This document shows positions 27,999-36,246 of a DNA stretch of 64,000 nt, piece by piece. The position numbers and the translations under genes are program-made. Position 1 is the stretch's first letter. Each line of letters opens with the position of its first letter. A model generated the notes under the pieces. It did not search any database. It was given only the letters and a program-made list of their open reading frames with translations, and was not told where the DNA came from. The stretch is taken from assembly GCF_004801905.1 (NCBI RefSeq), contig NZ_SSSN01000002.1, positions 1 through 64,000 of the forward strand, in the 5' to 3' direction. The stretch comes from Orlajensenia flava (GTDB lineage Bacteria; Actinomycetota; Actinomycetes; Actinomycetales; Microbacteriaceae).

Positions 27999-29230
27999 GG
28001 AAGCTCTCCGGATTCACTCTGGTGCTTCTGGCGACCGCGATCGCGGGCCTGAGCGGCTACCTCATCACCTGGCTGGTGCCACGGGTGATCGGATTCGCCG
28101 CCTACGCGGACTTCGCGGTGTTCTGGTCGCTGCTCTTCTTGGTCGTCAGTGCCCTCTCGGGTATCCAGCAAGAGGTGACCCGTTCGACCAGCGCACCGCG
28201 CAGAGCAGCGGTCTCGAGTCGCCACCAGGCGCCCATCTTCGCCGGCGTCGTCGCACTCATCGTGTTCCTCGTCGTCCTGCTGTCCTCGCCGCTCTGGCGG
28301 ACTGCATTCGCGGCGGCGGACTCCGCACTCGTGTGGCCACTAGCGCTGGGAGCCGCCGTGAGCGTGCTCGTCGCCGTTCTGACCGGCACGGCGTACGGGA
28401 CCAAGCAATGGCCGATCGTCTTCCTGGTCGTGGTGGTCGAGGCACTCGTCAGGGTGGTCGGAATCGCCCTGGGTCTGGTGTGGACCAATTCCGTCGTCGA
28501 TCTGGCGTGGCTCGTCGTGCTGCCGTTCGCCGTCGCGCTGCTGATCACGCTGCCGATTGCTCTCTGGACCCGGACGGCGTCGCTCCACTTCGACGTCGGC
28601 TATCGCGATTTGAGCTGGAATGTGGCACGCACGGTCGCCGCGGCGGCTTCCATGGGTCTGCTGGTGAGCGGATTTCCCTTCATTCTCGCGGCGACCTCCC
28701 GCACCGTTTCCGCCTCCGAGCTGGGACTGCTCGTGCTGGTCGCGACTCTTGTGCGTGCGCCCTTGATCGTGACGGCCATGGCGCTGCAAAGCTACCTGAT
28801 CGTCTTCTTTCGCGATCATCGGGCGCCCTTGCTCCGCTCCGTGGTTCGGCTCGAAGCATTGGTAATCTCCCTCGCCATCGCGCTGGGTGCACTCGGCTGG
28901 TTGATCGGTCCGGTGGTCTTCACCCTGCTCTTCCCCAATCAGGCGGTTCCGTCGGGTGGGCTCGTCGGCGTCCTGGTGCTGTCCTCCGGCCTCGTCGCCG
29001 CCCTCTGCGTCAGCGCGCCAGCCGTGCTGGCGCTCGGCAGACACGGGGTGTTCACGGCGGGCTGGCTCGTGGCCGCATTCAGCACAGTGGCCTGCCTCCT
29101 GCTGCCGATGGCGTTTCTCGATCGCGCCGTCCTCGCGCTCGTCCTGGGCCCGGTGGCCGGTCTGGTGGTCCACAGCGCGTACCTTGTGATCGCGCGGACG
29201 ACGTATCCCGAGCCGGCGTCCGCGGGCTGA
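27995..29230 (+). CDS. Wzx/MATE-like polysaccharide flippase
   Basis: 411 residues with twelve likely membrane spans and few charged residues. 'LVLLATAIAGLSGYLITWLVPRVIGFAAYADFAVFWSL' region at the N-terminus resembles the entry of polysaccharide-biosynthesis flippases; a family-like 'LVLVATLVRAPLIVTAMALQSYL' lies in the second half. It would turn lipid-linked repeat units to the outer face for the Wzy/ligase proteins further right. ATG start overlapping the upstream stop as ATGA; longer upstream in-frame sequence belongs to the previous gene's shadow frame. Confidence 0.75.
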   Translation: MRKLSGFTLVLLATAIAGLSGYLITWLVPRVIGFAAYADFAVFWSLLFLVVSALSGIQQEVTRSTSAPRRAAVSSRHQAPIFAGVVALIVFLVVLLSSPLWRTAFAAADSALVWPLALGAAVSVLVAVLTGTAYGTKQWPIVFLVVVVEALVRVVGIALGLVWTNSVVDLAWLVVLPFAVALLITLPIALWTRTASLHFDVGYRDLSWNVARTVAAAASMGLLVSGFPFILAATSRTVSASELGLLVLVATLVRAPLIVTAMALQSYLIVFFRDHRAPLLRSVVRLEALVISLAIALGALGWLIGPVVFTLLFPNQAVPSGGLVGVLVLSSGLVAALCVSAPAVLALGRHGVFTAGWLVAAFSTVACLLLPMAFLDRAVLALVLGPVAGLVVHSAYLVIARTTYPEPASAG

Positions 29231-29303
29231 ATTCCCGATCGGCGAAGGCGCGGATATCCTCGAGGGGGGCGAAGGGCGTCCACCGCCAACCAGGAGGATG
29301 CTC

Positions 29304-31346
29304 GTGCCAGAAGCTGCCACCATCGAGCCACGAGATTCCCGGTGGACACCACTGCGCAGATGGACGATCGCATACCGGCGCCAGATCCAGCCCGGCCCGG
29401 ACGGCCTTCCGCGGATGCGGGTTCTGCTCGCCTTCCCGGCACTCCTGCTCATCCTCGGCATCGTCCTCGTTGGTTTCGGCATCAACGGATCCTCGTCCGG
29501 CGCGTTTCACTCCGACATCGCTTACGGATCCGATCCAGCCCTCCTCGCCGGTGGCCCCCAGCTGACGCGCTCCGACGAGTGGAACGTGCAGACGGTCTGG
29601 GCGATCGCGCAGATCGAGCAAGGGCTTCCGCTCGAGAACCAGACGTTCCCCGGCGGGATGGATGCCACCGTTCCCCAGGATCTTCCGCGGGCGGACTGGT
29701 CGGTGGCCTTCCGGCCGCACCTTTGGGGCTTCCTGTTCCTCGACCCCGGACATGCGATCGCCTTCAAGTGGTGGCTGCCCGGACTCGCATTGGCGGCGGC
29801 GGCGTACGCGTTCCTCGTCACAGTAATGCCCCGGCGGCCTGGTGTCTCCGCGATGCTTGCCATCGGCTTCTTCTTCAGCCCACTCTTCCAGTGGTGGTAC
29901 CTCGCGACCACCCTCTGGCCGGCGGCGTGGGCCCTCGCGATGATGGCCGCCCTTGTCTGGGCGTTCCGAAGCAACTCCCGCGCCTCGCGGTGGATTTGGG
30001 CTGCCATCATCGGCTACCTGACTGTGGTGATGGCCATGGGCATCTACGTACCGTTCATCGTTCCGGCTGTCATCGTGGTCGCATTCTTTACAATCGGTCT
30101 GGTCATCGACCAGGGGCGGCGCGGAATGCCGTTTCGTCGCATCTTCGCGCGCGTGGCGCCCATCGTGGTAGGGGGAGTGGTCGCGTCGGCCATCACCCTC
30201 GTCTGGTTGTACGAGAAGCGCACCACGATCGATGCCTTTCTCGGCACCGCCTATCCCGGTGCGCGCAGCACGCCCACAGGAGGTAGCGACGCGCTCACGT
30301 TCGCATCCGCCGTCGGCTCCTCGTTCACGCAGGCACTCAACTCGCAGCGCCCCGGCCTGCTCGGTGCGAACTCTTCCGAGGCGTCGACGTTCTTCTACAT
30401 CGGCATTTTCCTGCTCCCCGTCATCGTCTGGATTATCGTGCGGCAGGCCCGCTCCCACCGCAGGCTGCCGTGGGAGCTCATCGCGCTCACTACCTCCGTC
30501 GTGCTCCTGCTCGCCTACCTCTACATCCCCGGATGGGATGCGGTGGCCAAGGTGTTCCTGCTCGACAAGACGATCGCCGCACGCGTGCGTCTCGGACTCG
30601 GACTGGCCTCCCTCGGGATGCTCGCGTACACGATCCGCTACCTCGACGAGCACAGGGTGAAGGCGGGACTCTGGCTGTCGGCGATCCCCGCCGGGCTGTT
30701 CCTCCTCTCCCAGTTCGCGATCGGCTTCGTGGCATGGCGGGCGATCCCCGCCATGCTGGATCCGGTGCTGTTCTGGCCGCTCTGGGCCGTGCTCTCGGCC
30801 GCAGTTATCTTCCTCGTGCCGCGCCGCCGCATCCGTCTCGCCGCCGCGGCGTTCCTCATCGTGACGGTCGCCGGGTCAGGTCTCAGCAATCCGGTGTATG
30901 TCGGTGTGCTCGACCTGCGATCCACGGCGGTCTCGCAGGCCGTGCAGAAGATCGACGACGCGGATCCGCAGCCCTGGGTTGGCGTGGGTAACCGGCTGAC
31001 AACGGCTGTGCTCCTGGAATCGGGGGTCGAGGCCTACAACGGCTTCCAGGGGGCCCCGTCGAGACAGATGTGGGGCGTGATCGACCCGAGTTCCCAGTAT
31101 GAGTACCAGTGGAACCGCCTTGCCGGAGTCAACTGGGTGCCGGGACCGGGTGAGCCGGTCGTGAGCAACCCCGCCGCCGACCAGATCGAGGCGACCTTCG
31201 ACGGATGCTCGGCCTTCGCGCAGCGGAACGTCGGCTACGTGCTCTCGAGCGATAAACGGCTCGACACGACGTGCCTCGAAGAAGTGGACAGTTTCGAGTA
31301 CCCGAAAGCCACGCAGACCATCTACCGCGTTGTTCCGCAGGGCTGA
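29304..31346 (+). CDS. Large polytopic membrane protein, GT-C-like, paralogue of the gene at 17044
   Basis: 680 residues with the same layout as its paralogue: a cytoplasmic N-terminus, about twelve spans, and a soluble C-terminal domain. Shared blocks are 'TRSDEWNVQTVWAIAQIEQG', 'FPGGMDATVPQDLP', 'RPHLWGFLFL', 'AIGFFFSPLFQWWYL', 'YIPGWDAVAKVFLLD', 'NPVYVGVLDLRST', 'VEAYNGFQGAPSRQMWGVID' and 'DGCSAFAQRNVGYVLSS'. The start is GTG with AGGAGG ending 6 bases upstream; the ATG at 29298 directly abuts that site and is unlikely. Role in transfer of a polyprenyl-phosphate sugar outside the cell is inferred from the D-E loop. Confidence 0.7.
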   Translation: MPEAATIEPRDSRWTPLRRWTIAYRRQIQPGPDGLPRMRVLLAFPALLLILGIVLVGFGINGSSSGAFHSDIAYGSDPALLAGGPQLTRSDEWNVQTVWAIAQIEQGLPLENQTFPGGMDATVPQDLPRADWSVAFRPHLWGFLFLDPGHAIAFKWWLPGLALAAAAYAFLVTVMPRRPGVSAMLAIGFFFSPLFQWWYLATTLWPAAWALAMMAALVWAFRSNSRASRWIWAAIIGYLTVVMAMGIYVPFIVPAVIVVAFFTIGLVIDQGRRGMPFRRIFARVAPIVVGGVVASAITLVWLYEKRTTIDAFLGTAYPGARSTPTGGSDALTFASAVGSSFTQALNSQRPGLLGANSSEASTFFYIGIFLLPVIVWIIVRQARSHRRLPWELIALTTSVVLLLAYLYIPGWDAVAKVFLLDKTIAARVRLGLGLASLGMLAYTIRYLDEHRVKAGLWLSAIPAGLFLLSQFAIGFVAWRAIPAMLDPVLFWPLWAVLSAAVIFLVPRRRIRLAAAAFLIVTVAGSGLSNPVYVGVLDLRSTAVSQAVQKIDDADPQPWVGVGNRLTTAVLLESGVEAYNGFQGAPSRQMWGVIDPSSQYEYQWNRLAGVNWVPGPGEPVVSNPAADQIEATFDGCSAFAQRNVGYVLSSDKRLDTTCLEEVDSFEYPKATQTIYRVVPQG

Positions 31347-31363
31347 CCGGCCGAGAAGTGAGG

Positions 31364-32260
31364 TCAGCGATCGAGGCCGATGCCCATCGCATGCCGGATC
31401 AGCAGCGACCCGGCCCCCGGAGTTCCTCCGCGGACGGCACCAGGAAGCTGGGTAAGAGCGTTGATGCGCGAGGAGAGATGCACTTTTGCCGCTCGCTCGG
31501 CGCGTTTCCAGCCCCGCGCTCGGAACTCGGCAGCGAGCAGACGGAAGAAGCGCTGCTCCTCCGCGAACCGCGATCCGTCGACGGCGCGCCACGAGGAGAC
31601 GCTCGACGAGTGCCTGCGGTACTCGAACACCACGGTGTCGTCGAGGACGAGCGTTCCCCCCCGATAGAGCAGGTCGATCGCGAGCGCGAGGTCCTGCACG
31701 ATGCGGTACTCGGGCCGAAAACCGACCGACTGCACCTCGCTGCGTCGCCACGCGATGGCCGGGAAGTTCATCCAATTGCCGCGTGTGAGGCTGGTGGCGA
31801 GATCCTGCCCGCCGAGTTCTACGGTTCCTCTAGACCGCGGGCGGTAAAGCGCCTTCGCCCGGTCGACGAGGGGCGTCGCCCGGCCGCCGTTCTCGTCGAT
31901 GACGCGCGTTCCGGGATGGATGAACGCGGCCTGCGGGTGCTGATCGGCGAGGAGGGTGATGCGAGCGACGTAGCCGGGCAGCAGGATGTCGTCGCAGCCC
32001 ATGATCGTCAGCCAGTCGTCGTCCGCGCGGTCGATCGCCGTCTGGAAGGTGGCGTTGATCCCCTTGTTCTCGGTATTCCGGTAGTAGCGGATGCGCGGGT
32101 CGCCGATCGCCTGCACACGGCGGCCGGGTTCCTCATCGGGATTGTGGTCGTCGATGATCACGAGACGCCAGTCGGGATCGGTCTGGGCCAGCACGCTGTC
32201 GACGGCTGCGAGGAAGTGGTCGGTGCGTCCGTAGAACGGCATCATGATGTCCAGGGTCAC
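31364..32260 (-). CDS. GT2 family glycosyltransferase
   Basis: 298 residues. 'VTLDIMMPFYGRTDHFLAAV', 'WRLVIIDDHNPDEEPGRR', 'NKGINATFQTAIDRADDDW', the metal site 'LTIMGCDDILLPGYVARI', 'GNWMNFPAIAWRRSEVQ' and 'LALAIDLLYRGGTLVLDD'. The start is set at a GTG just ahead of the first beta strand with GGAG 11 bases upstream; the preceding in-frame Pro/Arg-rich stretch looks untranslated, and Met at the 'IMMPF' pair is an alternative. Convergent with the membrane protein gene, 17 bases apart. Confidence 0.83.
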   Translation of the reverse strand: MTLDIMMPFYGRTDHFLAAVDSVLAQTDPDWRLVIIDDHNPDEEPGRRVQAIGDPRIRYYRNTENKGINATFQTAIDRADDDWLTIMGCDDILLPGYVARITLLADQHPQAAFIHPGTRVIDENGGRATPLVDRAKALYRPRSRGTVELGGQDLATSLTRGNWMNFPAIAWRRSEVQSVGFRPEYRIVQDLALAIDLLYRGGTLVLDDTVVFEYRRHSSSVSSWRAVDGSRFAEEQRFFRLLAAEFRARGWKRAERAAKVHLSSRINALTQLPGAVRGGTPGAGSLLIRHAMGIGLDR

Positions 32261-32415
32261 GGGCTGGGTCGCTCCAGGATCTCGCGGATGAGGCCGGTCG
32301 GCCGACGGTCCATCTTCCCACCCGCCGCGGCTTGCCGGTCGTGGCGCCGGGCTGGAGGGAGGGTGGGTCTCGATTAGGATGTTTCGGACCTGCGCCTTCT
32401 CGTCTTTAGGAACCC

Positions 32416-33585
32416 ATGACATTCCCAGCTGACATCGAACTGTCTATCGTGATGCCCTGCCTCAACGAGGCAGAGACCCTCGCCATCTGCATCGATAAGG
32501 CGCAGGGGTACCTAGCCCGGTCGGGTGTCGCGGGCGAAGTGATCATTGCCGACAACGGGAGCACCGACGGATCGCAGCAGATCGCCGCCGAAGCCGGCGC
32601 GCGCGTCGTTCCGGTCGCCGACAAGGGCTACGGCAACGCGCTCATGGGCGGCATCGTCGCCGCGCACGGCACCTACGTCATCATGGGCGACGCCGACGAC
32701 AGCTACGACTTCAGCAAGCTCGACCCGTTCGTAGAGCGGCTGCGCGCCGGCGACGAGCTGGTCATGGGCAATCGCTTCCGCGGAGGCATCGCCCCCGGTG
32801 CCATGCCTCCTCTACACAAGTACCTCGGCAATCCGGTGCTGTCCACGGTCGGGCGAGTGCTGTTCCGGTCGGATATCAAGGATTTCCACTGCGGATTGCG
32901 CGGCTTCAACCGCGAGTCGATCCTGAACCTCGGCCTGATCACGACGGGCATGGAGTTCGCCAGTGAGGTTGTCGTAAAATCCACCTTGGGCGGTCTCCGC
33001 ATCAGCGAGGTGCCGACCACGCTGGACAAGGATGGCCGCAGCCGCCCGCCGCACCTACGCAGCTGGCGGGACGGATGGCGGCATCTCCGGTTCCTCATGC
33101 TGTTCAGCCCGCGCTGGTTGTTCCTCATCCCCGGCCTCATCGGCTTCGTCGTCGGGATGATCGGCACGATCGGCCTCATGTTCGGCCCGCTCGTAGTTGG
33201 AAACGTCGGTTTCGATGTGTCGAGCCAGGTCTACCTCGCTGCATTGACGGTCGTCGGATGGCAAGCCGTGCTGTTCGCGCTGTTGACCAAGCTCTATGCC
33301 CGCCACGAAGGCTTCTACCTTCCGAGAAGTCGAAGCTTCGAACGCTTCGCGGAACGGGCGACATTGGAGAACGGTGCCCTCATCGGAGTCGGACTTTTCA
33401 TCCTCGGCGTGGTTATCGGAATCGTTCAGCTCGTCGCATGGGGCGCGAGCGGATTCGGGTCGCAGGATCCGATCGACACGATGCGACTGGCGGTCCCGGC
33501 CGCGCTGTTCCTGATGCTCGGAGCCCAGACCGTCATGGCCAGCATGTTCCTGGGCATCCTGTCTATCGACGTCCGCCGAGCCTGA
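32416..33585 (+). CDS. Polyprenyl-phosphate hexosyltransferase (DPM1/GtrB-like GT2 with membrane tail)
   Basis: 389 residues. N-terminal GT2 domain: 'LSIVMPCLNEAETLAICIDKA', 'VIIADNGSTDGSQQIAAEAG', 'VIMGDADDSYDFSKLDPFVE', 'VMGNRFRGGIAPGAMP', 'DFHCGLRGFNRESIL', 'GMEFASEVVVKSTLGGLRI'. This is the pattern of enzymes that load a sugar onto polyprenyl phosphate. From about residue 230 there are four membrane spans. It would supply lipid-linked donors for the GT-C type proteins in this window, an inference from type rather than proof. Start ATG with TAGGA upstream; a TAGGAT box lies about 38 bases upstream and could be the -10. Confidence 0.87.
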   Translation: MTFPADIELSIVMPCLNEAETLAICIDKAQGYLARSGVAGEVIIADNGSTDGSQQIAAEAGARVVPVADKGYGNALMGGIVAAHGTYVIMGDADDSYDFSKLDPFVERLRAGDELVMGNRFRGGIAPGAMPPLHKYLGNPVLSTVGRVLFRSDIKDFHCGLRGFNRESILNLGLITTGMEFASEVVVKSTLGGLRISEVPTTLDKDGRSRPPHLRSWRDGWRHLRFLMLFSPRWLFLIPGLIGFVVGMIGTIGLMFGPLVVGNVGFDVSSQVYLAALTVVGWQAVLFALLTKLYARHEGFYLPRSRSFERFAERATLENGALIGVGLFILGVVIGIVQLVAWGASGFGSQDPIDTMRLAVPAALFLMLGAQTVMASMFLGILSIDVRRA

Positions 33586-33588
33586 GGA

Positions 33589-34896
33589 TCACTCGCTCGG
33601 AACCGGACCAGGTCCCGGCACCCGCCGCCGCAGCGCCTCCCGCCAACTCATCGATCGAGACGCCTTGATCGAGCACACCACGAGGAGCAGCCATCCGCTC
33701 TCGAACAGGGCGCTGCTCTCGGCCAGCGAGACGGTCGCGAGCGCCACGAGGATCAGCGCCAGCCAGGCGTAGACGACGCTCTTCTTGTCGGATGCCAACA
33801 GCCACGCGCGCACCAGAGCGAGTCCGAGCAAGGCCAAGAAGGCGACGAACCCGACCAGACCCAGCTGGAAGTACACGTCCACGTAGGCACTCAGGCCGGT
33901 GCCGTTGACCGTGCCGGTGGCGAGATTCAGCCAGAGGAACGGGGGAGAGGTGGGCCAGGCGCCGACCCAGCCCCAGCCCTGCAGCGGGTTGGTGGCCAGG
34001 TAGCGCTCCATCTCCTGCCAGAGCCGGAGCCGGGTCTCGAGCTCGCTGCCGGCGTTCAGGAAGGAGAGCACACGCCCACGCACCGCCCAGATCAGCACCC
34101 CGGCGATGATCACCCCGGCCGCGATGGCGATCTGCCAGATCCAGCGAACGGATGCCGGCGCCCGCCGAACACCGAACAGGGCGAGCGAGGCGACAGCGAC
34201 TACGGCGAGCACGCCGATCACTACCGGCGAGCCCGACAGCAGCACGCAGACGGCCGCCAACAGGAGCGACCAGCGCCCGAGCGTGCGCGGGATCGAGTGC
34301 GTGAGTGTCTCGACCGCGAACGTGATCAGTGCGATGAGCGCGACGAAGCCGAGCTCATTGCGCGTGCCGAAGACACCTTGGATGGGTCCGAGCGAGGCCA
34401 AACGGCCCTCGATGCCGAGGAAGCGGATGGGCATGTCGATGAGGACCCCCGAGAACACCTCGAGCACGAGGGAGACGATCAGCAGGGTACGCAGCGCACC
34501 TCCGACTGCCCGGACGACCTGGATCGTGTCACGTAGTACGGCGACGTAGAACCCCAGTACGCCGAACGCCAGAAGATAGCCGACCCTGACGCCCGACACC
34601 GTCGTGGAGGTCGCCCACGAAATCGAGACCGTCGCCCATCCGACGAAGACGATCAACGAGATGGGAAGTGTGCCGTGCCACTCCAGGTGCGAGCGCCGGA
34701 ACCACAGCGATACAGCGGCCAGCCCGATGAGGCCGAGTACGACCGCCACGAGTCCTGGCCAGCCGATCAGGCTGCGAATCAGGTGCGTGCCGAACCCCGT
34801 CAGGAAGATCAAGGACGCGACGGCGGAAGCGAACATCGCGGACCCGAGGAAGTCGCGCGCCGCCGACGGCAGGAGCGGAGCGGATGGCGTCGCCAT
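33589..34896 (-). CDS. O-antigen ligase/polymerase (Wzy_C) paralogue lacking the conserved His-Asn
   Basis: 435 residues, about twelve membrane spans. 'IQGVFGTRNELGFVALIALI' and 'LATNPLQGWGWVGAWPTSPP' are the ligase-family landmarks, and 'VDVYFQLGLVGFVAFLALL' marks the end of the large outer loop. At the point where its tandem neighbour and most family members have an A-H-N-x-x-L motif, this protein reads T-G-L-S-A-Y, so the residue equivalent to the essential His is Leu. It may be inactive, act on another substrate, or be a partner of its neighbour. ATG lies 2 bases after the upstream stop. Convergent with the hexosyltransferase gene, 3 bases apart. Confidence 0.8.
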   Translation of the reverse strand: MATPSAPLLPSAARDFLGSAMFASAVASLIFLTGFGTHLIRSLIGWPGLVAVVLGLIGLAAVSLWFRRSHLEWHGTLPISLIVFVGWATVSISWATSTTVSGVRVGYLLAFGVLGFYVAVLRDTIQVVRAVGGALRTLLIVSLVLEVFSGVLIDMPIRFLGIEGRLASLGPIQGVFGTRNELGFVALIALITFAVETLTHSIPRTLGRWSLLLAAVCVLLSGSPVVIGVLAVVAVASLALFGVRRAPASVRWIWQIAIAAGVIIAGVLIWAVRGRVLSFLNAGSELETRLRLWQEMERYLATNPLQGWGWVGAWPTSPPFLWLNLATGTVNGTGLSAYVDVYFQLGLVGFVAFLALLGLALVRAWLLASDKKSVVYAWLALILVALATVSLAESSALFESGWLLLVVCSIKASRSMSWREALRRRVPGPGPVPSE

Positions 34897-34898
34897 GC

Positions 34899-36209
34899 TC
34901 AGGGAATCCGCTCGGCCGATGATTGCGACCGCTTGGTGATGAGGCACAGCGTCACGAGAGTGATCCAACCGCCCTCGATGAGGATGCGGCTCTCGGCGAG
35001 GCTCTGGGCCAGCAGCGCCGCCATGAGCAGAACGGGAACGAGCGTGATGGCCGCGTAAGGCTCGTCCGTTGCCAGGCCATGCCGCGGTCGGTCGATGGCC
35101 GTGAACCAGGATCGCCAGAGAGTGGACACGATGAGGGCGCCGAACACGACGACCCCGACGACGCCAAGCTGGAACCAGACGTCCAACCACGCGTTGTGGG
35201 CCTGCAGGTACACGACGCCTTTGCGCTCGGCCAGATCCGAGAAGGGGTGGACCCACGGCGCCCAATAGCTCACCCAGCCCCAACCGAATGCCGGTCTCTG
35301 CTGAGCGAGGTGGATGACGGCGCTCCAGATGTCGAATCGCCCCGTGAAGTCCTCGCTCTTGCCGAACAGCTTGAGGATGACCGGAAAGAGGGCGATGCTG
35401 GCGCCGACCACGACGACCACCGTGCCGAGAGCGGTCAAGTAGATGGGGCGTCGGCCATCCGGGTTCGCGCGCCGCGCCCAGAGGACGAAACCGACGGCGA
35501 CGGCCACCACGACGGCAGCGAGGATGACGGTGGCCGAGCGGGTGAGGAGGAACACGGCGACGGCGACCACCAACCAGAAGATGCCCCAGAACCGTCTCAC
35601 CGACTTCGCGGCCAGCTGGACGGCGAAGATGATGAGGGCGAGAAGGGCCACGAAGCCGAGGAGGTTGCGATTGCCCACGATGCCTTCAATCGGCCCTCCG
35701 TGGAGCAGTAGCGCCCGCGACCAGTAGAACGCCTTCGGGTACGGCGGTTCCCCGTACTGCGATGCGTCGAAGAAGAACGGGAGGATCGGACCACTGACGG
35801 CAGCGGTCCAGAACTCGAAGGCGAGGGAGAGGCCGAGGATCCAGCGCAGCGCTACGCCGAAGGTGCGCACGAGCTCCGCCCAGCTGAGGCAGAGTCCGAG
35901 GAAGACCCCGGCGAGTGTCGTAACGATGAGCACGCCCGCGCCCGCGGCTGAAGCGCCCGGGTAGAACGACCACGCGATCGAGACGACCGCGAGCAGGAGG
36001 AACGCGACCAGGCTCTTCGGAACGCGACGCCAGGCCATTCGTGGGCGGAGCAGGATGATCGCGACGACCACGGCGACGGCGAGCAGGCCGTCGACGACGC
36101 CGAAGCCGATCCAGCCGAGCAGGTTGCGCACGAACTGGCCGGCGAACCCGACGAACATGACGAGCACTGCGAGCAGCCGCACGAGGAGGCGGGAGCGCGG
36201 CGACGTCAT
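34899..36209 (-). CDS. O-antigen ligase/polymerase family membrane protein (Wzy_C)
   Basis: 436 residues, about twelve membrane spans. 'IEGIVGNRNLLGFVALLALI', 'RFDIWSAVIHLAQQRPAFGW', 'GWGWVSYWAPWVHPF' and the full 'YLQAHNAWLDVWFQLGVVG' with the conserved His. The protein would polymerise or ligate lipid-linked glycan outside the membrane. It is the first gene of a two-gene run with its paralogue. The ATG follows a TACGCT box by 7 bases and lacks a ribosome binding site. Confidence 0.87.
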   Translation of the reverse strand: MTSPRSRLLVRLLAVLVMFVGFAGQFVRNLLGWIGFGVVDGLLAVAVVVAIILLRPRMAWRRVPKSLVAFLLLAVVSIAWSFYPGASAAGAGVLIVTTLAGVFLGLCLSWAELVRTFGVALRWILGLSLAFEFWTAAVSGPILPFFFDASQYGEPPYPKAFYWSRALLLHGGPIEGIVGNRNLLGFVALLALIIFAVQLAAKSVRRFWGIFWLVVAVAVFLLTRSATVILAAVVVAVAVGFVLWARRANPDGRRPIYLTALGTVVVVVGASIALFPVILKLFGKSEDFTGRFDIWSAVIHLAQQRPAFGWGWVSYWAPWVHPFSDLAERKGVVYLQAHNAWLDVWFQLGVVGVVVFGALIVSTLWRSWFTAIDRPRHGLATDEPYAAITLVPVLLMAALLAQSLAESRILIEGGWITLVTLCLITKRSQSSAERIP

Positions 36210-36216
36210 GCGCTCA

Positions 36217-36222
36217 AGCGTA
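36217..36222 (-). promoter_or_regulatory. -10 box TACGCT of leaderless ligase gene
   Basis: TACGCT on the minus strand, 7 bases before the ATG at 36209. No Shine-Dalgarno lies between them. Confidence 0.45.
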
Positions 36223-36246
36223 CTGGCGATAGATCGGGCCGCCTGA

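Noticed and set aside
29079-30653. A 524-codon minus-strand frame opposite the membrane paralogue
   Set aside because: Shadow frame of a clear polytopic membrane protein; highly charged nonsense composition.
33589-34896. Second ligase gene as a pseudogene
   Set aside because: The frame is full-length with all membrane spans and other family blocks; only the His-Asn motif is changed.
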